From NCBI GenBank assembly GCA_007748055.1, contig CP036279.1, positions 3,844,001 to 3,908,000 of the forward strand: a stretch of DNA of 64,000 nt. Reading direction: 5' to 3'. Below the pieces are notes generated by a model that saw only the letters and a program-made list of their open reading frames with translations, did not search any database and had not been told where the DNA came from. Positions 53,193-62,168 of this stretch are shown here, in pieces (the first letter of the stretch is position 1; the number at the start of each line of letters is the position of its first letter). This stretch comes from Kolteria novifilia (GTDB taxonomy: Bacteria; Planctomycetota; Planctomycetia; Kolteriales; Kolteriaceae). A program made the position numbers and the translations under genes.

Positions 53193-54506
53193 CTAGAGAT
53201 CGCGGTCGATGAACGGAAAGCGGTCGATCCCAAGGGCGAGAAAGAGCCAGTGCTCGTTGAGCAGACGTCCGCGAATCCACGGCTTGAAGTGCTTGGCGAC
53301 TTTGCGGCTGGCGTCCTCACCACGAGCGCTGCCTGTGGCGAGGTAGCCGCCGATGTCGCTCAGCGCGTGGATGCAGTCGAACCCCCTCGTCCCGGTATGT
53401 CGGCGCCAACGCCGATCGAGGATGAGATACTTGATGTTTCCTCGATCGAGTTGCTCCGTTCGCCGCTTGGCCCGTTCAAAGAACGCGGCATCAATCACAT
53501 AGGGGCCCCACTTGGACATTCGGGCCCCCTTCTCCGATCCCCATTCTAAGGTGTCACGAAGTGACCAGTTAGCCCCGGACTGCGGAACGGGGTTCAAGGT
53601 TTCGATGATCCCCGAGGCGGCAAGCCAGCTAATCGTAACCGTATCAATGATTTGGCGATTCTGGTTCGCCTTGACGAACGTGGCGAAGGTGTGTGATTTT
53701 TCGATGACATTGGCCGGGCCGGACTGTAGCGCGAAGACGATCATGTAGTAGGAGAACTCGGAGGGAGCGTGATCGATCGAAACGGTATCGGGATGCTCGA
53801 TCGCGTAGGCGACCTTCCGGGCCAAGGTCTGAAGCGCCGCGGGCGATAAGTGGTAGTCATTGGGTCGGTAGACCTGGCTGATGTGCGGCAGGCTCGTGTG
53901 TAGCAGGTCGATGCAAGGGATCTTCTCGTCGACCAACACGCGGTGAGCCGACGCGTTGTAGAGCTTCTGCCGTTCGAAGTACTCGGCTTTGCCGCCGTTG
54001 AAGCCGCGAGCGATCTCCGGGGCCGGGACCGTGCCAGCGAAGAGAAGCGTCGCATCGGTTTCACGCAGCCTCTTCACCAGCTTGCGTAGATTCACGCAGT
54101 AGCGATCGGCCGACTCCTGAACCGTGTCCCAACTTCCCCAGTTGAAGACAATCACGTCCCATTTCCGGCCCTCGAGCCATTCGTCGATGTGCTTGAGTCC
54201 GTAGATCGTCCCGCGAGCGTTCTCGGGGACGCGGAAGATGTTCGCCTTACCCTCGAGTTCGCGACGAACGGGCAGCGTGTAGCCGATCGAGACCGAGTCC
54301 CCGATGATCAGGACATTGGGCAGCGACGGGTCGATCTCCTTCGGCTCGGCGATCTGGGCCGCGAAGGGTACCGTCGCTTCGACGTTGGTCTCGTCCGAGG
54401 GTGAACCGGACGCGGGTTCGCTCGGCGCCTGAGCCAGCGACGTGGCGCATAGGGTCAGCGTGGCCGCGAATCCCAGACAAGTCATTGCCCAACGAGTGCG
54501 AAGCAT
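53193..54506 (-). CDS. SGNH-like hydrolase with planctomycete C-terminal module
   Basis: 437 residues from the ATG at 54506, which begins a good signal peptide (MLRTRWAMTCLGFAATLTLC); an in-frame GTG at 54551 adds 15 unlikely residues. The SGNH block I is intact (IIGDSVSIGYT), the middle block is FNWGSWD, and the last block NDYHLSPAALQ keeps the His. The C-terminal module matches the downstream paralogue (KSHTFATFVKA, WGPYVID, YLILD, CIHALSDIGGY). Extracytoplasmic acyl-ester hydrolase activity is plausible, for example on polysaccharide esters; the Wza-type export gene is divergent 333 bases away. Confidence 0.75.
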   Translation of the reverse strand: MLRTRWAMTCLGFAATLTLCATSLAQAPSEPASGSPSDETNVEATVPFAAQIAEPKEIDPSLPNVLIIGDSVSIGYTLPVRRELEGKANIFRVPENARGTIYGLKHIDEWLEGRKWDVIVFNWGSWDTVQESADRYCVNLRKLVKRLRETDATLLFAGTVPAPEIARGFNGGKAEYFERQKLYNASAHRVLVDEKIPCIDLLHTSLPHISQVYRPNDYHLSPAALQTLARKVAYAIEHPDTVSIDHAPSEFSYYMIVFALQSGPANVIEKSHTFATFVKANQNRQIIDTVTISWLAASGIIETLNPVPQSGANWSLRDTLEWGSEKGARMSKWGPYVIDAAFFERAKRRTEQLDRGNIKYLILDRRWRRHTGTRGFDCIHALSDIGGYLATGSARGEDASRKVAKHFKPWIRGRLLNEHWLFLALGIDRFPFIDRDL

Positions 54507-54839
54507 CGGTTGATGTCCCGTACGAATCTCGATTCGGTTCGGTACCCACACGTGGTGTCCGCGACACCTCGCTGAAGGAAGCCTAGGCTATTCATTCTCC
54601 CCACTCCACCCTTGTCTCCGCAAGAGCCGATGCTGGCGTGAGTTCCGTCGCGATTTCGGACCGGTTGGACGCAAACCGGCGGAATCGATCGTGACGATTG
54701 TTCCGACAGTGACGGTTAGGAAAATTCTTCCGGTTTTAATGAACGTGCCTGGCGAGTCTTGCCGATGCAGAGGGAGGAATTGGTATTCGGCTGGGGCCAG
54801 ATGTCCGCGCGGAGTCCGGCGCGGGGGAGATTCGGAATC

Positions 54840-56156
54840 ATGCGTATCCTGGGACAAGCGATAGCTTGGCGAAACCTCTGTTTCGCGATGGCGTGCTCGG
54901 TGCTCTTCACCGGTTGTTCGATCACGCCCGACACCGGGCTGACGACCTTTCCCGTCAAGTACCATCTGATCAAGCCGGCCAAGCAGATGCGCGGCGAGCA
55001 CGTCACGCCGATCGCGGTGCCGCGCGAGCTCGCGAAGACGCCACTGCTCGACTACCTCGTCGAGCCTGGCGACGTCCTGGAAATCGAGCCGGCGAAGGTC
55101 GACTCGATCCTCGAGTTCCCCAGCAATCAGCCGATTCCTCCCGATGGGACCGTCGATCTGGCCCGCTACGGCCGAATCACCGTCATGGGCATGACGATTG
55201 ACGACATCGAGGACGCGATCAACGCGAAGATCAAGGCCGAGTCGAAGAACCCGATCCGGGTCGAAGTCCGCTTGCTGCAGTGGAACAGCAAAGTCTACTA
55301 CGTCGAGGGTGAGGTTCGGGCCCCCGGCGCCTACCCGCTCGATGGGCGCGAGACGGTCCTCGACGCGATCTTCGCCGCTGGCGGCCTGAACAACAAGGCG
55401 TCGCGCAAGAACATCATCCTCAGCCGGCCGACCGATCCTTGCGGGTGTCGCGTGGTGCTGCCGATCTGCTACGACAACATCTTCCAGCTCGGTGACACGA
55501 CGACCAACTACCAGATCCAGCCCGGAGATCGCATCTACGTGGCGACGCGTCGCCTCTGCGAGGACTGCCCCTTCTTGAACTGGATCCGCGGCAACAAGGG
55601 CAAGCTCTGCTGCGAACCGCAATTCGGGTGCATCCTCCCGACGGAGCCTTGCTGTGCCGAGGATGGCTGCCTGGAAGAGGGATGCGTGATGCCCGACTTC
55701 TCGGCCGAGCAAGGTCCGAAGCTCGAAGGGCCCGCGAAGAAGGCGATCGAGATCACGGCCTCGAAACCGACCGCTCCCAAACTGAGTGCTCCGAAGGCGA
55801 GCACTCCGAAGAAAGTCGCCGCCCTGCCGACCAAGGCCAAGCGAGTGACGGCCGCGAAGCCCCCTTCCCCCGTCGCGAGCGGGAAGATCCTTCCGCCGCC
55901 GCCGGAGTTCGTCGCGACCTCCTACACGGCGCCGGCGAAGAAGGAGAAGAAGAGCAAGACCACGTCGGACAAGCCGAAGGCATCGACCGAAAAGGAGTCT
56001 TCAAAGAACGATGACGCGAAGGATGTGACCAAAGACGCGCCAAAGGCCCCCAAGGCGGGCAAGGTGATCAAGTCCTTCTCGGTCCTCCCCGAGCCGGAAA
56101 AGATCGACTTGCCCGGTGACCGGATCGACCTCAAGACTGGCCGCTTCAGCAAGTAG
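54840..56156 (+). CDS. Polysaccharide biosynthesis/export (Wza-like) outer-membrane lipoprotein
   Basis: 438 residues from the ATG at 54840, preceded by GGGGGAGA with about nine bases spacing; earlier in-frame starts lack a site. The signal peptide ends in lipobox FTGC. A poly_export domain follows (LLDYLVEPGDVLEIEPAK, PIPPDGTVDLARYGRI, DDIEDAIN), then SLBB-type segments (YYVEGEVRAPGAYPLDGRET and QIQPGDRIYVAT). A Cys-rich stretch at about 245-285 (CEDCPF, CCEPQFGC, EPCCAEDGC) is unusual, and the last 130 residues are a Lys/Pro/Ala-rich disordered tail. Likely an outer-membrane export channel component. The TAG stop is the first part of a 73-bp repeat. Confidence 0.85.
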   Translation: MRILGQAIAWRNLCFAMACSVLFTGCSITPDTGLTTFPVKYHLIKPAKQMRGEHVTPIAVPRELAKTPLLDYLVEPGDVLEIEPAKVDSILEFPSNQPIPPDGTVDLARYGRITVMGMTIDDIEDAINAKIKAESKNPIRVEVRLLQWNSKVYYVEGEVRAPGAYPLDGRETVLDAIFAAGGLNNKASRKNIILSRPTDPCGCRVVLPICYDNIFQLGDTTTNYQIQPGDRIYVATRRLCEDCPFLNWIRGNKGKLCCEPQFGCILPTEPCCAEDGCLEEGCVMPDFSAEQGPKLEGPAKKAIEITASKPTAPKLSAPKASTPKKVAALPTKAKRVTAAKPPSPVASGKILPPPPEFVATSYTAPAKKEKKSKTTSDKPKASTEKESSKNDDAKDVTKDAPKAPKAGKVIKSFSVLPEPEKIDLPGDRIDLKTGRFSK

Positions 56157-56299
56157 GTCAGGCTACTGCCTGACAGTCATACCAAACCGCCCTCATCGTG
56201 GGCCACAGGCCTGTCCTACTCTTCCCGTAGGTCAGGCCATTGCCTGACACGCACGCCAAACCGCCCTCATCGTGGGCCACAGGCCCACCGAATCGAACG
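56154..56299 (+). repeat. 73-bp direct duplication beginning at the stop codon of the export gene
   Basis: TAGGTCAGGC occurs at 56154ff and again at 56227ff, a 73-base period; GTCAGGC hairpins are at 56158-56175 and 56231-56248. The block CCAAACCGCCCTCATCG and GGGCCACAGGC recurs at 56183 and 56256. The stop TAG of the export lipoprotein is the first three bases of the first unit. Confidence 0.8.
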
Positions 56300-56415
56300 A
56301 CGCGCCCCCAACCCTCGCTCGCGGGCCACTCGCCCGACTTCCCTCGATCGACGCGGACGCTTCGTCGCGTTGGGCGACATTGCTACAACGACAACGTCTG
56401 GCGGCTGCGAACAGC

Positions 56416-56450
56416 CCGTTGATCTATTCGCCGCCGGCTTAAATCAACGG
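56416..56450. repeat. CCGTTGAT...ATCAACGG hairpin
   Basis: CCGTTGAT (56416-56423) and ATCAACGG (56443-56450) form a perfect 8-bp stem. The left arm with the following TATTCGCCGCCGGC is the reverse complement of the 3' end of the elements at 50447-50557 and 58221-58332 (GCCGGC..GCGAATAGATCAACGG type). It lies 68 bases before the NadD-NadK gene. Confidence 0.55.
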
Positions 56451-56517
56451 ACTACGACGCGGAGCAAGCTCAACCTCGCGACATCGAGCATCTCGGAACA
56501 CGACAGGGAGTGAGTGC

Positions 56518-57900
56518 GTGGCGAATTCGATTGCCATCTACGGCGGCAGCTTCAACCCACCTGGAACGCGGCACCGCGCGATCGCGGAGATGTTGAGCAA
56601 CAACTTTGATGAAGTGATCGTCGTTCCGTGGGCACCGACGCACGACCGCAGAATCCGCTACGATGTCGCTCCGGTCTATCGGGCGACGATGGCGGACATG
56701 ACCTTCCGCGGCATGGAACGCGTCCGCGTCGAACTCTTCGATCTCGACTCGGACGACACGTTGCCATCGTCGGACCTTTCCAAGGAACTGGGACTGATCG
56801 GCGACGTCTGGCACGTCGTCACGGCACAGATGTGTCAGGGCGGAAAGAAGGGCGAGTCGGCCGTCCATAAGGAGTGGCAACGCGGCGACGCGATGTGGAA
56901 GCAACTCCAGTTCGCGGTCGTCAAGAACGTCGACGAGGAGGTCGACCCGGACGACTTGCCGCCCAAGTGCAAGATCTACGCGACCGACCGCGACGGGGGC
57001 AACGACGCGATCCGCGAACGGATCTTTCATCATCAGCCGGTCGACGATTGGATCATCCCGGAAGTGTTGATGTACATCCGCCGACATGCCCTCTACAGCG
57101 GCGCACCGCAGACACGGACGACGCGGTTTACGCTCGACGAGCTGCGGCCGATGATCTACGCGGACCCGTACAACCCCAAGTCCCAGGAAATCGCGAAGCA
57201 ATTTCCTCACGAGGACCGCGACCATCCCAACTTGATCGTGGTCATCGGCGGCGACGGAACGATGCTTCGAGCCATCCGCGAGCACTGGCGACTGCGCGTT
57301 CCCTTCTATGGGATCAACACCGGCCACCTCGGCTTCCTGCTCAATTCGGACATGCCGACGGAGCTACTCGGCCAGGCTCTAGTGCTCGAGCAACTCTCGC
57401 TGCTGCATGTCGATACCGTCAGTCCCGGCGGCGAGACGAAGACCTCCCTCGGCTTCAACGAAGCGTGGGTCGAACGCGCCACGGGTCAGACGGCATGGAT
57501 CGAGGTGCGGGTCAACGGTCGCCAGCGGCTCTGCAAGCTCGTCTCCGACGGGGCGCTGGTCGCGACTCCGGGCGGCTCGACCTCCTACGCGCGGGCGATG
57601 GGAGCGACTCCCCTGCCCTTGAGCACGCCCGCCCTCCTCTTGGTCGGCAACAATGTCCTTTTCCCGACCGACTGGAAGCCGGTGCTTCTCCCCCTCGACA
57701 CCAAGCTCGAGTTCAGGACGCTCGATCCCCACAAGCGGCCGTTGATGGGTTACGTGGACGGCGTCTCGCACGACGAGGTCCATTCGATGAGCATCCGGGT
57801 GAGCAGCGTCGCGGCGGTGGAGTTGGCCTTCGATCCCCATCACGATCCCGCGGAGAAGCTTGCCCGCATCCAGTTCCCCATGCCCGAGGGAGGAGCCTAG
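56518..57900 (+). CDS. NadD-like nucleotidyltransferase fused to NAD kinase
   Basis: 460 residues; GTG start with GGGAG seven bases upstream. The N-terminal ~200 residues look like nicotinate/nicotinamide mononucleotide adenylyltransferase: IAIYGGSFNPPGTRH at 5-19, the W-rich helix in the middle, and a C-terminal DAIRERIFHHQPVDDW..IPEVLMYIRRHALY segment like the end of NadD. The usual HxGH is GTRH, losing the first His. The C-terminal ~230 residues are an NAD kinase: GGDGT at 244-248, NTGHLGFLL, FNEAWVERATG, and DGALVATPGGSTSYA. The fusion would make NAD and phosphorylate it to NADP in one polypeptide. Activity of the first half is uncertain. Neighbours are unrelated. Confidence 0.85.
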   Translation: MANSIAIYGGSFNPPGTRHRAIAEMLSNNFDEVIVVPWAPTHDRRIRYDVAPVYRATMADMTFRGMERVRVELFDLDSDDTLPSSDLSKELGLIGDVWHVVTAQMCQGGKKGESAVHKEWQRGDAMWKQLQFAVVKNVDEEVDPDDLPPKCKIYATDRDGGNDAIRERIFHHQPVDDWIIPEVLMYIRRHALYSGAPQTRTTRFTLDELRPMIYADPYNPKSQEIAKQFPHEDRDHPNLIVVIGGDGTMLRAIREHWRLRVPFYGINTGHLGFLLNSDMPTELLGQALVLEQLSLLHVDTVSPGGETKTSLGFNEAWVERATGQTAWIEVRVNGRQRLCKLVSDGALVATPGGSTSYARAMGATPLPLSTPALLLVGNNVLFPTDWKPVLLPLDTKLEFRTLDPHKRPLMGYVDGVSHDEVHSMSIRVSSVAAVELAFDPHHDPAEKLARIQFPMPEGGA

Positions 57901-58441
57901 CGGGATTGTTGCCCGGCACGGTCCTTGTCCGAGAGGACTCTCACTCAAGTCACTTCTGGTCCAAGGGGGAGCAGAAAGAGGCTCCCCTTGGACAAAGGGA
58001 GGCCCAAAGGCTCCACCGTCGGCATCCCTTCCCGCGGTCTCCACTTCCGTCAACGCTTCTCCCCTGGCGGGGCCGTTGGGCATCGCTAAGAATGAAAGAA
58101 CAAGCGTCTCAAGCGATCGCCCGTCATCCCAACCATTGGTTCCTGACCACTCGGCGCCGAAACCACGTGTGGGCAACTATGCTGCCAATGCCATCGGGTA
58201 AGGCGAGCATGAGGAGTCTCGGCCAAGATCGAGGAAGAGAAACAGAGGCGGATCGGTCAGTTCGTCGCGTTTTCTTCGATGCGGCGATGGGAAAAGACGA
58301 CCGTTCGCCGCCGGCAGCGAGTGGTTCAACGGTCCGCCAAGGAGTCATGTCATCGCGCGGGTTGAGTCGTCACAGGTCGAACAGCCTTCTCCCTATCTCC
58401 CTCCCACGGGGACGGCGGCGACTTCGGACCAAAGCCGGCTC
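57901..58441. other. Repeat-bearing gap before the first MFS gene
   Basis: 541 bases without a supportable complete gene. It has a CTCCCTTGG/CCAAGGG-type inverted repeat near 57962-58012, related to one near 38684-38730, and at 58221-58332 a second copy of the 111-base element found at 50447-50557. From 58202 the frame of the MFS gene is open (the preceding in-frame stop is TAA at 58199), and its last part reads SSQVEQPSPYLPPTGTAA before the TTG start, so the MFS protein may begin earlier at a non-standard start. Confidence 0.5.
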
Positions 58442-59668
58442 TTGCAGTGGGCTCCCTCGCTGGGGCACCAGGCGTTTCGCTACTTCCTCATCGGCCACGC
58501 CTTCACCACGCTCGGGTTCTGGATGCAACATGCCGCCGTGCAGTGGTACGTGCATCAACTGACCAATTCGGAGCTCTGGCTGGGGATGATCGGGGTCGCG
58601 TCGTCGCTTCCGATCGTCCTCTTCTCGATGGTTGGCGGAGCCCTCGCCGATCACTACCCCAAACGCCGCGTCTTGCTCACTTCGCAGACCATTGGCCTGT
58701 TCGTGATGATCACCTTCACCGCGACGGTCTGGGTCGAGCCGGCGTCGGTGAGGCCTTGGACGGTGCTCGGGTTTGTCTCTCTCTTGGGGACGGTTCGCGC
58801 CTTCGAGATCCCGACTCGGCAGTCGTTCATCGTGGAGATGGTGGGTAAGTCCCACTTGCTCAGCGCGATCGCGCTGAATTCCGCGGTCTTTAACGGTGGG
58901 CGTCTCGTCGGACCGATGATTTTCGGCATCGTCTATTTCGTCGCCGACATCCCGACTTGCTTTCTGCTCTACGGGCTGACGTTCCTGGCAATGCCGATCG
59001 CGCTGCTGATGATGAAGTTGCCCGACGAACGGCGCGGCGACCCCTCGCACGCACGGCACGGAGAATTCTTCGTCGGCTTCCGGACCATCTGGGCGGATAG
59101 GCGACTTCTCTGCCTCTTCTTTGTTCTCTCGCTCGTGCTCATCTCGGGAGGCGCTTACCTCACGTTGATGCCGGCATTGACGCGCAAGACATTGGGCCTT
59201 GGCGAGTGGGGATACAGCACGCTGTTGATGTGCAACGGGCTGGGAGCGCTCTTGGGCTCGATTGCCGTGGCGTCCCTGCACCGGGTCGAGTCGCGACGGG
59301 CGATGATCCTGATCGGCATCGCACTGCTTGGCGGCGGGTTGACCCTTCTCTCCTTCAGCACCTGGCTTCCCGTGGCGTGTGTCGCGATGATCATCACGGG
59401 AACGGGTTGGGTCGCGTTCCTGGCGAGTGCCAACTCGACGATCCAACTTTCCGTCGACGACGCGATTCGCGGACGCGTGATGAGCGTCTGGGTATTGGCC
59501 TTTGGACTATCGAACCCGACGGGAGCCTATCTCGCCGGCTGGATCGCGTCGACCATTGGCACGCCGACGACGATTTTCTTCTCGGGGATCGCCTGCTTGG
59601 CGGCGACCCTCCTCTCGTGGAGACTACTGCTTAGGCAATCCGTGGAGCCTCCAGCCGAGGTGTCCTGA
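58442..59668 (+). CDS. MFS transporter (MFS_3/enterobactin-exporter-like)
   Basis: 408 residues with about twelve membrane helices. N-terminal pattern FRYFLIGHAFTTLGFWMQ and the loop GALADHYPKRRVLL between helices 2 and 3 fit drug/siderophore-exporter-like MFS proteins. The TTG at 58442 is the only start codon in frame; the open frame upstream suggests the real start may be earlier or the start lost by sequence change. Substrate unknown. It is convergent with another MFS gene, 42 bases apart. Confidence 0.82.
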   Translation: MQWAPSLGHQAFRYFLIGHAFTTLGFWMQHAAVQWYVHQLTNSELWLGMIGVASSLPIVLFSMVGGALADHYPKRRVLLTSQTIGLFVMITFTATVWVEPASVRPWTVLGFVSLLGTVRAFEIPTRQSFIVEMVGKSHLLSAIALNSAVFNGGRLVGPMIFGIVYFVADIPTCFLLYGLTFLAMPIALLMMKLPDERRGDPSHARHGEFFVGFRTIWADRRLLCLFFVLSLVLISGGAYLTLMPALTRKTLGLGEWGYSTLLMCNGLGALLGSIAVASLHRVESRRAMILIGIALLGGGLTLLSFSTWLPVACVAMIITGTGWVAFLASANSTIQLSVDDAIRGRVMSVWVLAFGLSNPTGAYLAGWIASTIGTPTTIFFSGIACLAATLLSWRLLLRQSVEPPAEVS

Positions 59669-59710
59669 AGCGCGGAACGTCCGCTCCGCGCTTCTCGATC
59701 GGCGCTCCCA

Positions 59711-60907
59711 TCACCCAACCGCCGGCACCTGAACGTTCCCGCGACAAGGCGTCGGCTCCTCGATCGACATCGGAATCCACAGGCAGATCAGACTCGCCAG
59801 CAGCGTTCCCAACGGAAAATATGTGAACGCCAACTCCGGGGCCCCGAGTTCGTTGAAGACCGCCATCCCAATCGCGGTGATCGTTCCCGCGATCCCCCAA
59901 GCGCCGCCCATCGTGATGGCGCTGGCGACTCGCTGACCGAAGGGAAGCAAGCGTTGCCCAAGGCTGATCATGATCGGGGTCGCCGCTCCCGTGGTGCTTC
60001 CCGCGAGCGCCAGCAAGCAGAGCATCAACGTCGGCGAGGCGTAGGGGCACAGCATCAGGGCCGGCACGCTCAACAAGGGTAAGAGCAAGACCGCCGAACG
60101 TTCGGTCCTGGGACCGATCAGAAAACCGGCCCCCAGCATTCCGACGCCCGAAGCGCCAATGTAGACCGCTTGCGCCAGTCCGATCTCCGTGGCGGAACCG
60201 CCTCGACGATTGATCATGTACGCCAATCCGATCATTGTGCCGCTGATCGCCAGCACGCGAAAAACACTACTGGTCAGCAAGAGGGTCAGCAAGCGCCGGG
60301 TTCTTGGCCGATCAACGCACTGGGGCGTCGCGATGGCTCGGGTGACCTGGGCGCTCGGCGTCGGCATCGACCGCCAGAGGCCAAAGGCGACAACACCCAC
60401 CACCGGCAGCGCCCAGAGGATGCTCCACGACAGCGCTGCCATGCCGATCTCGGTCGTCATCCAGCCACTGTAGAGTGGGCCGAGTGTCGTGCCGACAAAG
60501 CCCGCGGTGGTGTAGATCGACATCGCCCGCCGACGATTTTCCGGCATGCACGCTCCCGCGAGAGCGGCCGACTCGGGATGGAACGCGGCGATGCCGAGAC
60601 CACCGACCACCACCAGCAACGTGAAGACCAAGGGCGACGAGGTCGTTCCCAAGAGACTCAGGCAGATGACACCCACGATCGGGCCGCCCCAGATCAGCCA
60701 ACTACCACGAAAACGGTCGCTCCAAATGCCGAACGCGACTTGGGCCAACGACGTCGACAGCATCCAGGCGGCGTAAACGATCTGGATCGACTCGTCATTG
60801 AGCGAAAGCCGACCGGCGAGCGTCGGCCAAAGCGGCTGTGGAAAAACAGCGAACATGTCCACGAGCACGTGACACACGACCAGAAGAGTCAAGCAGACGA
60901 TCGGCAT
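59711..60907 (-). CDS. MFS transporter, fosmidomycin-resistance-like
   Basis: 398 residues, about twelve membrane helices, AAGGA upstream of the ATG at 60907. The signature between helices 4 and 5, GLGIAAFHPESAALAG, resembles the AAFHPxA motif of Fsr-type transporters; GIWSDRFRGSWLI is the helix 2-3 loop. Inner-membrane efflux is likely; the substrate is unknown. Not closely related to the convergent MFS protein. Confidence 0.85.
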   Translation of the reverse strand: MPIVCLTLLVVCHVLVDMFAVFPQPLWPTLAGRLSLNDESIQIVYAAWMLSTSLAQVAFGIWSDRFRGSWLIWGGPIVGVICLSLLGTTSSPLVFTLLVVVGGLGIAAFHPESAALAGACMPENRRRAMSIYTTAGFVGTTLGPLYSGWMTTEIGMAALSWSILWALPVVGVVAFGLWRSMPTPSAQVTRAIATPQCVDRPRTRRLLTLLLTSSVFRVLAISGTMIGLAYMINRRGGSATEIGLAQAVYIGASGVGMLGAGFLIGPRTERSAVLLLPLLSVPALMLCPYASPTLMLCLLALAGSTTGAATPIMISLGQRLLPFGQRVASAITMGGAWGIAGTITAIGMAVFNELGAPELAFTYFPLGTLLASLICLWIPMSIEEPTPCRGNVQVPAVG

Positions 60908-61172
60908 GGCATTCCTTGCCCATTCTCGCAGGAAAGCGACTAAAACGGGGATTGTCGACGTTCACACACCAGGGGGAGAGACGCGATCGACTCACTCGGT
61001 TCGCGCCATCGAGATTGAATCGGTGGGTCCTCAGGGTAGAACAGAACCATCATCTCGTACGTAACTGTCGGTCGGGAACGGAGATTCACCGTCCCTTCCG
61101 GACGAATGGTCCGGAGAGGGATGACGCGGAAGCATCTCCCCAAGCCTGACCGCGAACAACTGGCGGAGCGTC

Positions 61173-62159
61173 ATGGATGACATCCCAAGCGACCGCGATC
61201 GGTCGCGACCACTCCTCTCGGCGGTCATTCTAAACTACGAACATGCCGCCGAAGCGGTCACCATGATTCGAGCCACGCGCGCCGCCGAACCGGAGCTTTT
61301 CGAAGCGACCGAGTGGCTCCTGATCCACAACGGCCCCGATCCGGCTCCGACCAGCGACGATGTCGGCCCCGGCGTCCGAGTGAGAACCTGCAAGAACAGA
61401 GGCTACGGTAGCGGCTTCAACCAAGCCTTCTCTTGGACCACCGGTGACTACGTCCTGGCGCTCAACGCGGACGTCGCTTACGAAGAGGGGTTTCTCGAGG
61501 CAACCCACGCGGTGATCAACGATCTCTCGATTCGCGAGGAAGCGTCGCGAACGGGCGTGGTCGGTTTCCGGCTGCTCAATGAAGATGGGTCACATCAAGG
61601 ATCGGCGGGACAATTTCCCTCGCTGGCTCGATTCCTCCTCGGACAGTTCCAATCGCGCGCGACCCGCAAGTATCTGAGTCTCCCGACCGATCGGCCTTCG
61701 GAGGTTCCTTGGGTCACCGGCGCCTGCGTCTTGCTGAACCGACGTTGTTTCGAGGAGATCGGCCGTTTCGACGATTCCTATTTCATGTACTACGAGGACG
61801 TCGACTTGTGCCGCCGCTGCTGGGAAGCGGGCTGGAAGGTCCTCTTCGACCCGCGGCCTGCCCTGCGACATCTCCATCCCTATCATGCTCGCTCGCTGAC
61901 CATCTCCATGGTGCGCATCGCCCGGCCTTCGCTCCTGCGTTACTTCCTCAAACATCGCCCGCAGTGGGAGTCTTTTCTCATCGCGACGATCATCCAATTC
62001 GAGAGTTGGTGGCGGCAACGCTGGGTGGGAGACGAGGATCGAGCCCACTGGCAAGCGATCGCGAGCGAAGCCCGTGAGCTTTGCGCCGAGTGGCACCGCA
62101 ACCCGGATGTCGTCGTGAGTGTTCCTTCGACCGCGCTGCATCCGTTGCCGAAGGAGTGA
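61173..62159 (+). CDS. Family 2 glycosyltransferase (rhamnosyltransferase-like)
   Basis: 328 residues. GT-A fold features are LLSAVILNYEHAAEAVTMI at the N-terminus, NRGYGSGFNQA, the metal-binding region ALNADVAYEEGF, VTGACVLLNRR, and the C-terminal MYYEDVDLCRRCWEAGWKV with a conserved HLHPYH. This pattern is typical of WbbL-like rhamnosyl or galactofuranosyl transferases that build surface glycans. No membrane helix, so likely peripheral at the inner membrane. GGAG lies four bases before the ATG. The glycosylase gene starts nine bases after its stop with AAGGAG overlapping the stop, so they are co-transcribed. Confidence 0.88.
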   Translation: MDDIPSDRDRSRPLLSAVILNYEHAAEAVTMIRATRAAEPELFEATEWLLIHNGPDPAPTSDDVGPGVRVRTCKNRGYGSGFNQAFSWTTGDYVLALNADVAYEEGFLEATHAVINDLSIREEASRTGVVGFRLLNEDGSHQGSAGQFPSLARFLLGQFQSRATRKYLSLPTDRPSEVPWVTGACVLLNRRCFEEIGRFDDSYFMYYEDVDLCRRCWEAGWKVLFDPRPALRHLHPYHARSLTISMVRIARPSLLRYFLKHRPQWESFLIATIIQFESWWRQRWVGDEDRAHWQAIASEARELCAEWHRNPDVVVSVPSTALHPLPKE

Positions 62160-62168
62160 CGCGAACGC

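Noticed and set aside
56874-58562. Open frame overlapping the NadD-NadK gene and the following gap
   Set aside because: Different frame of a well-supported gene; extremely Arg-rich, crosses repeat DNA and the start of the MFS gene.
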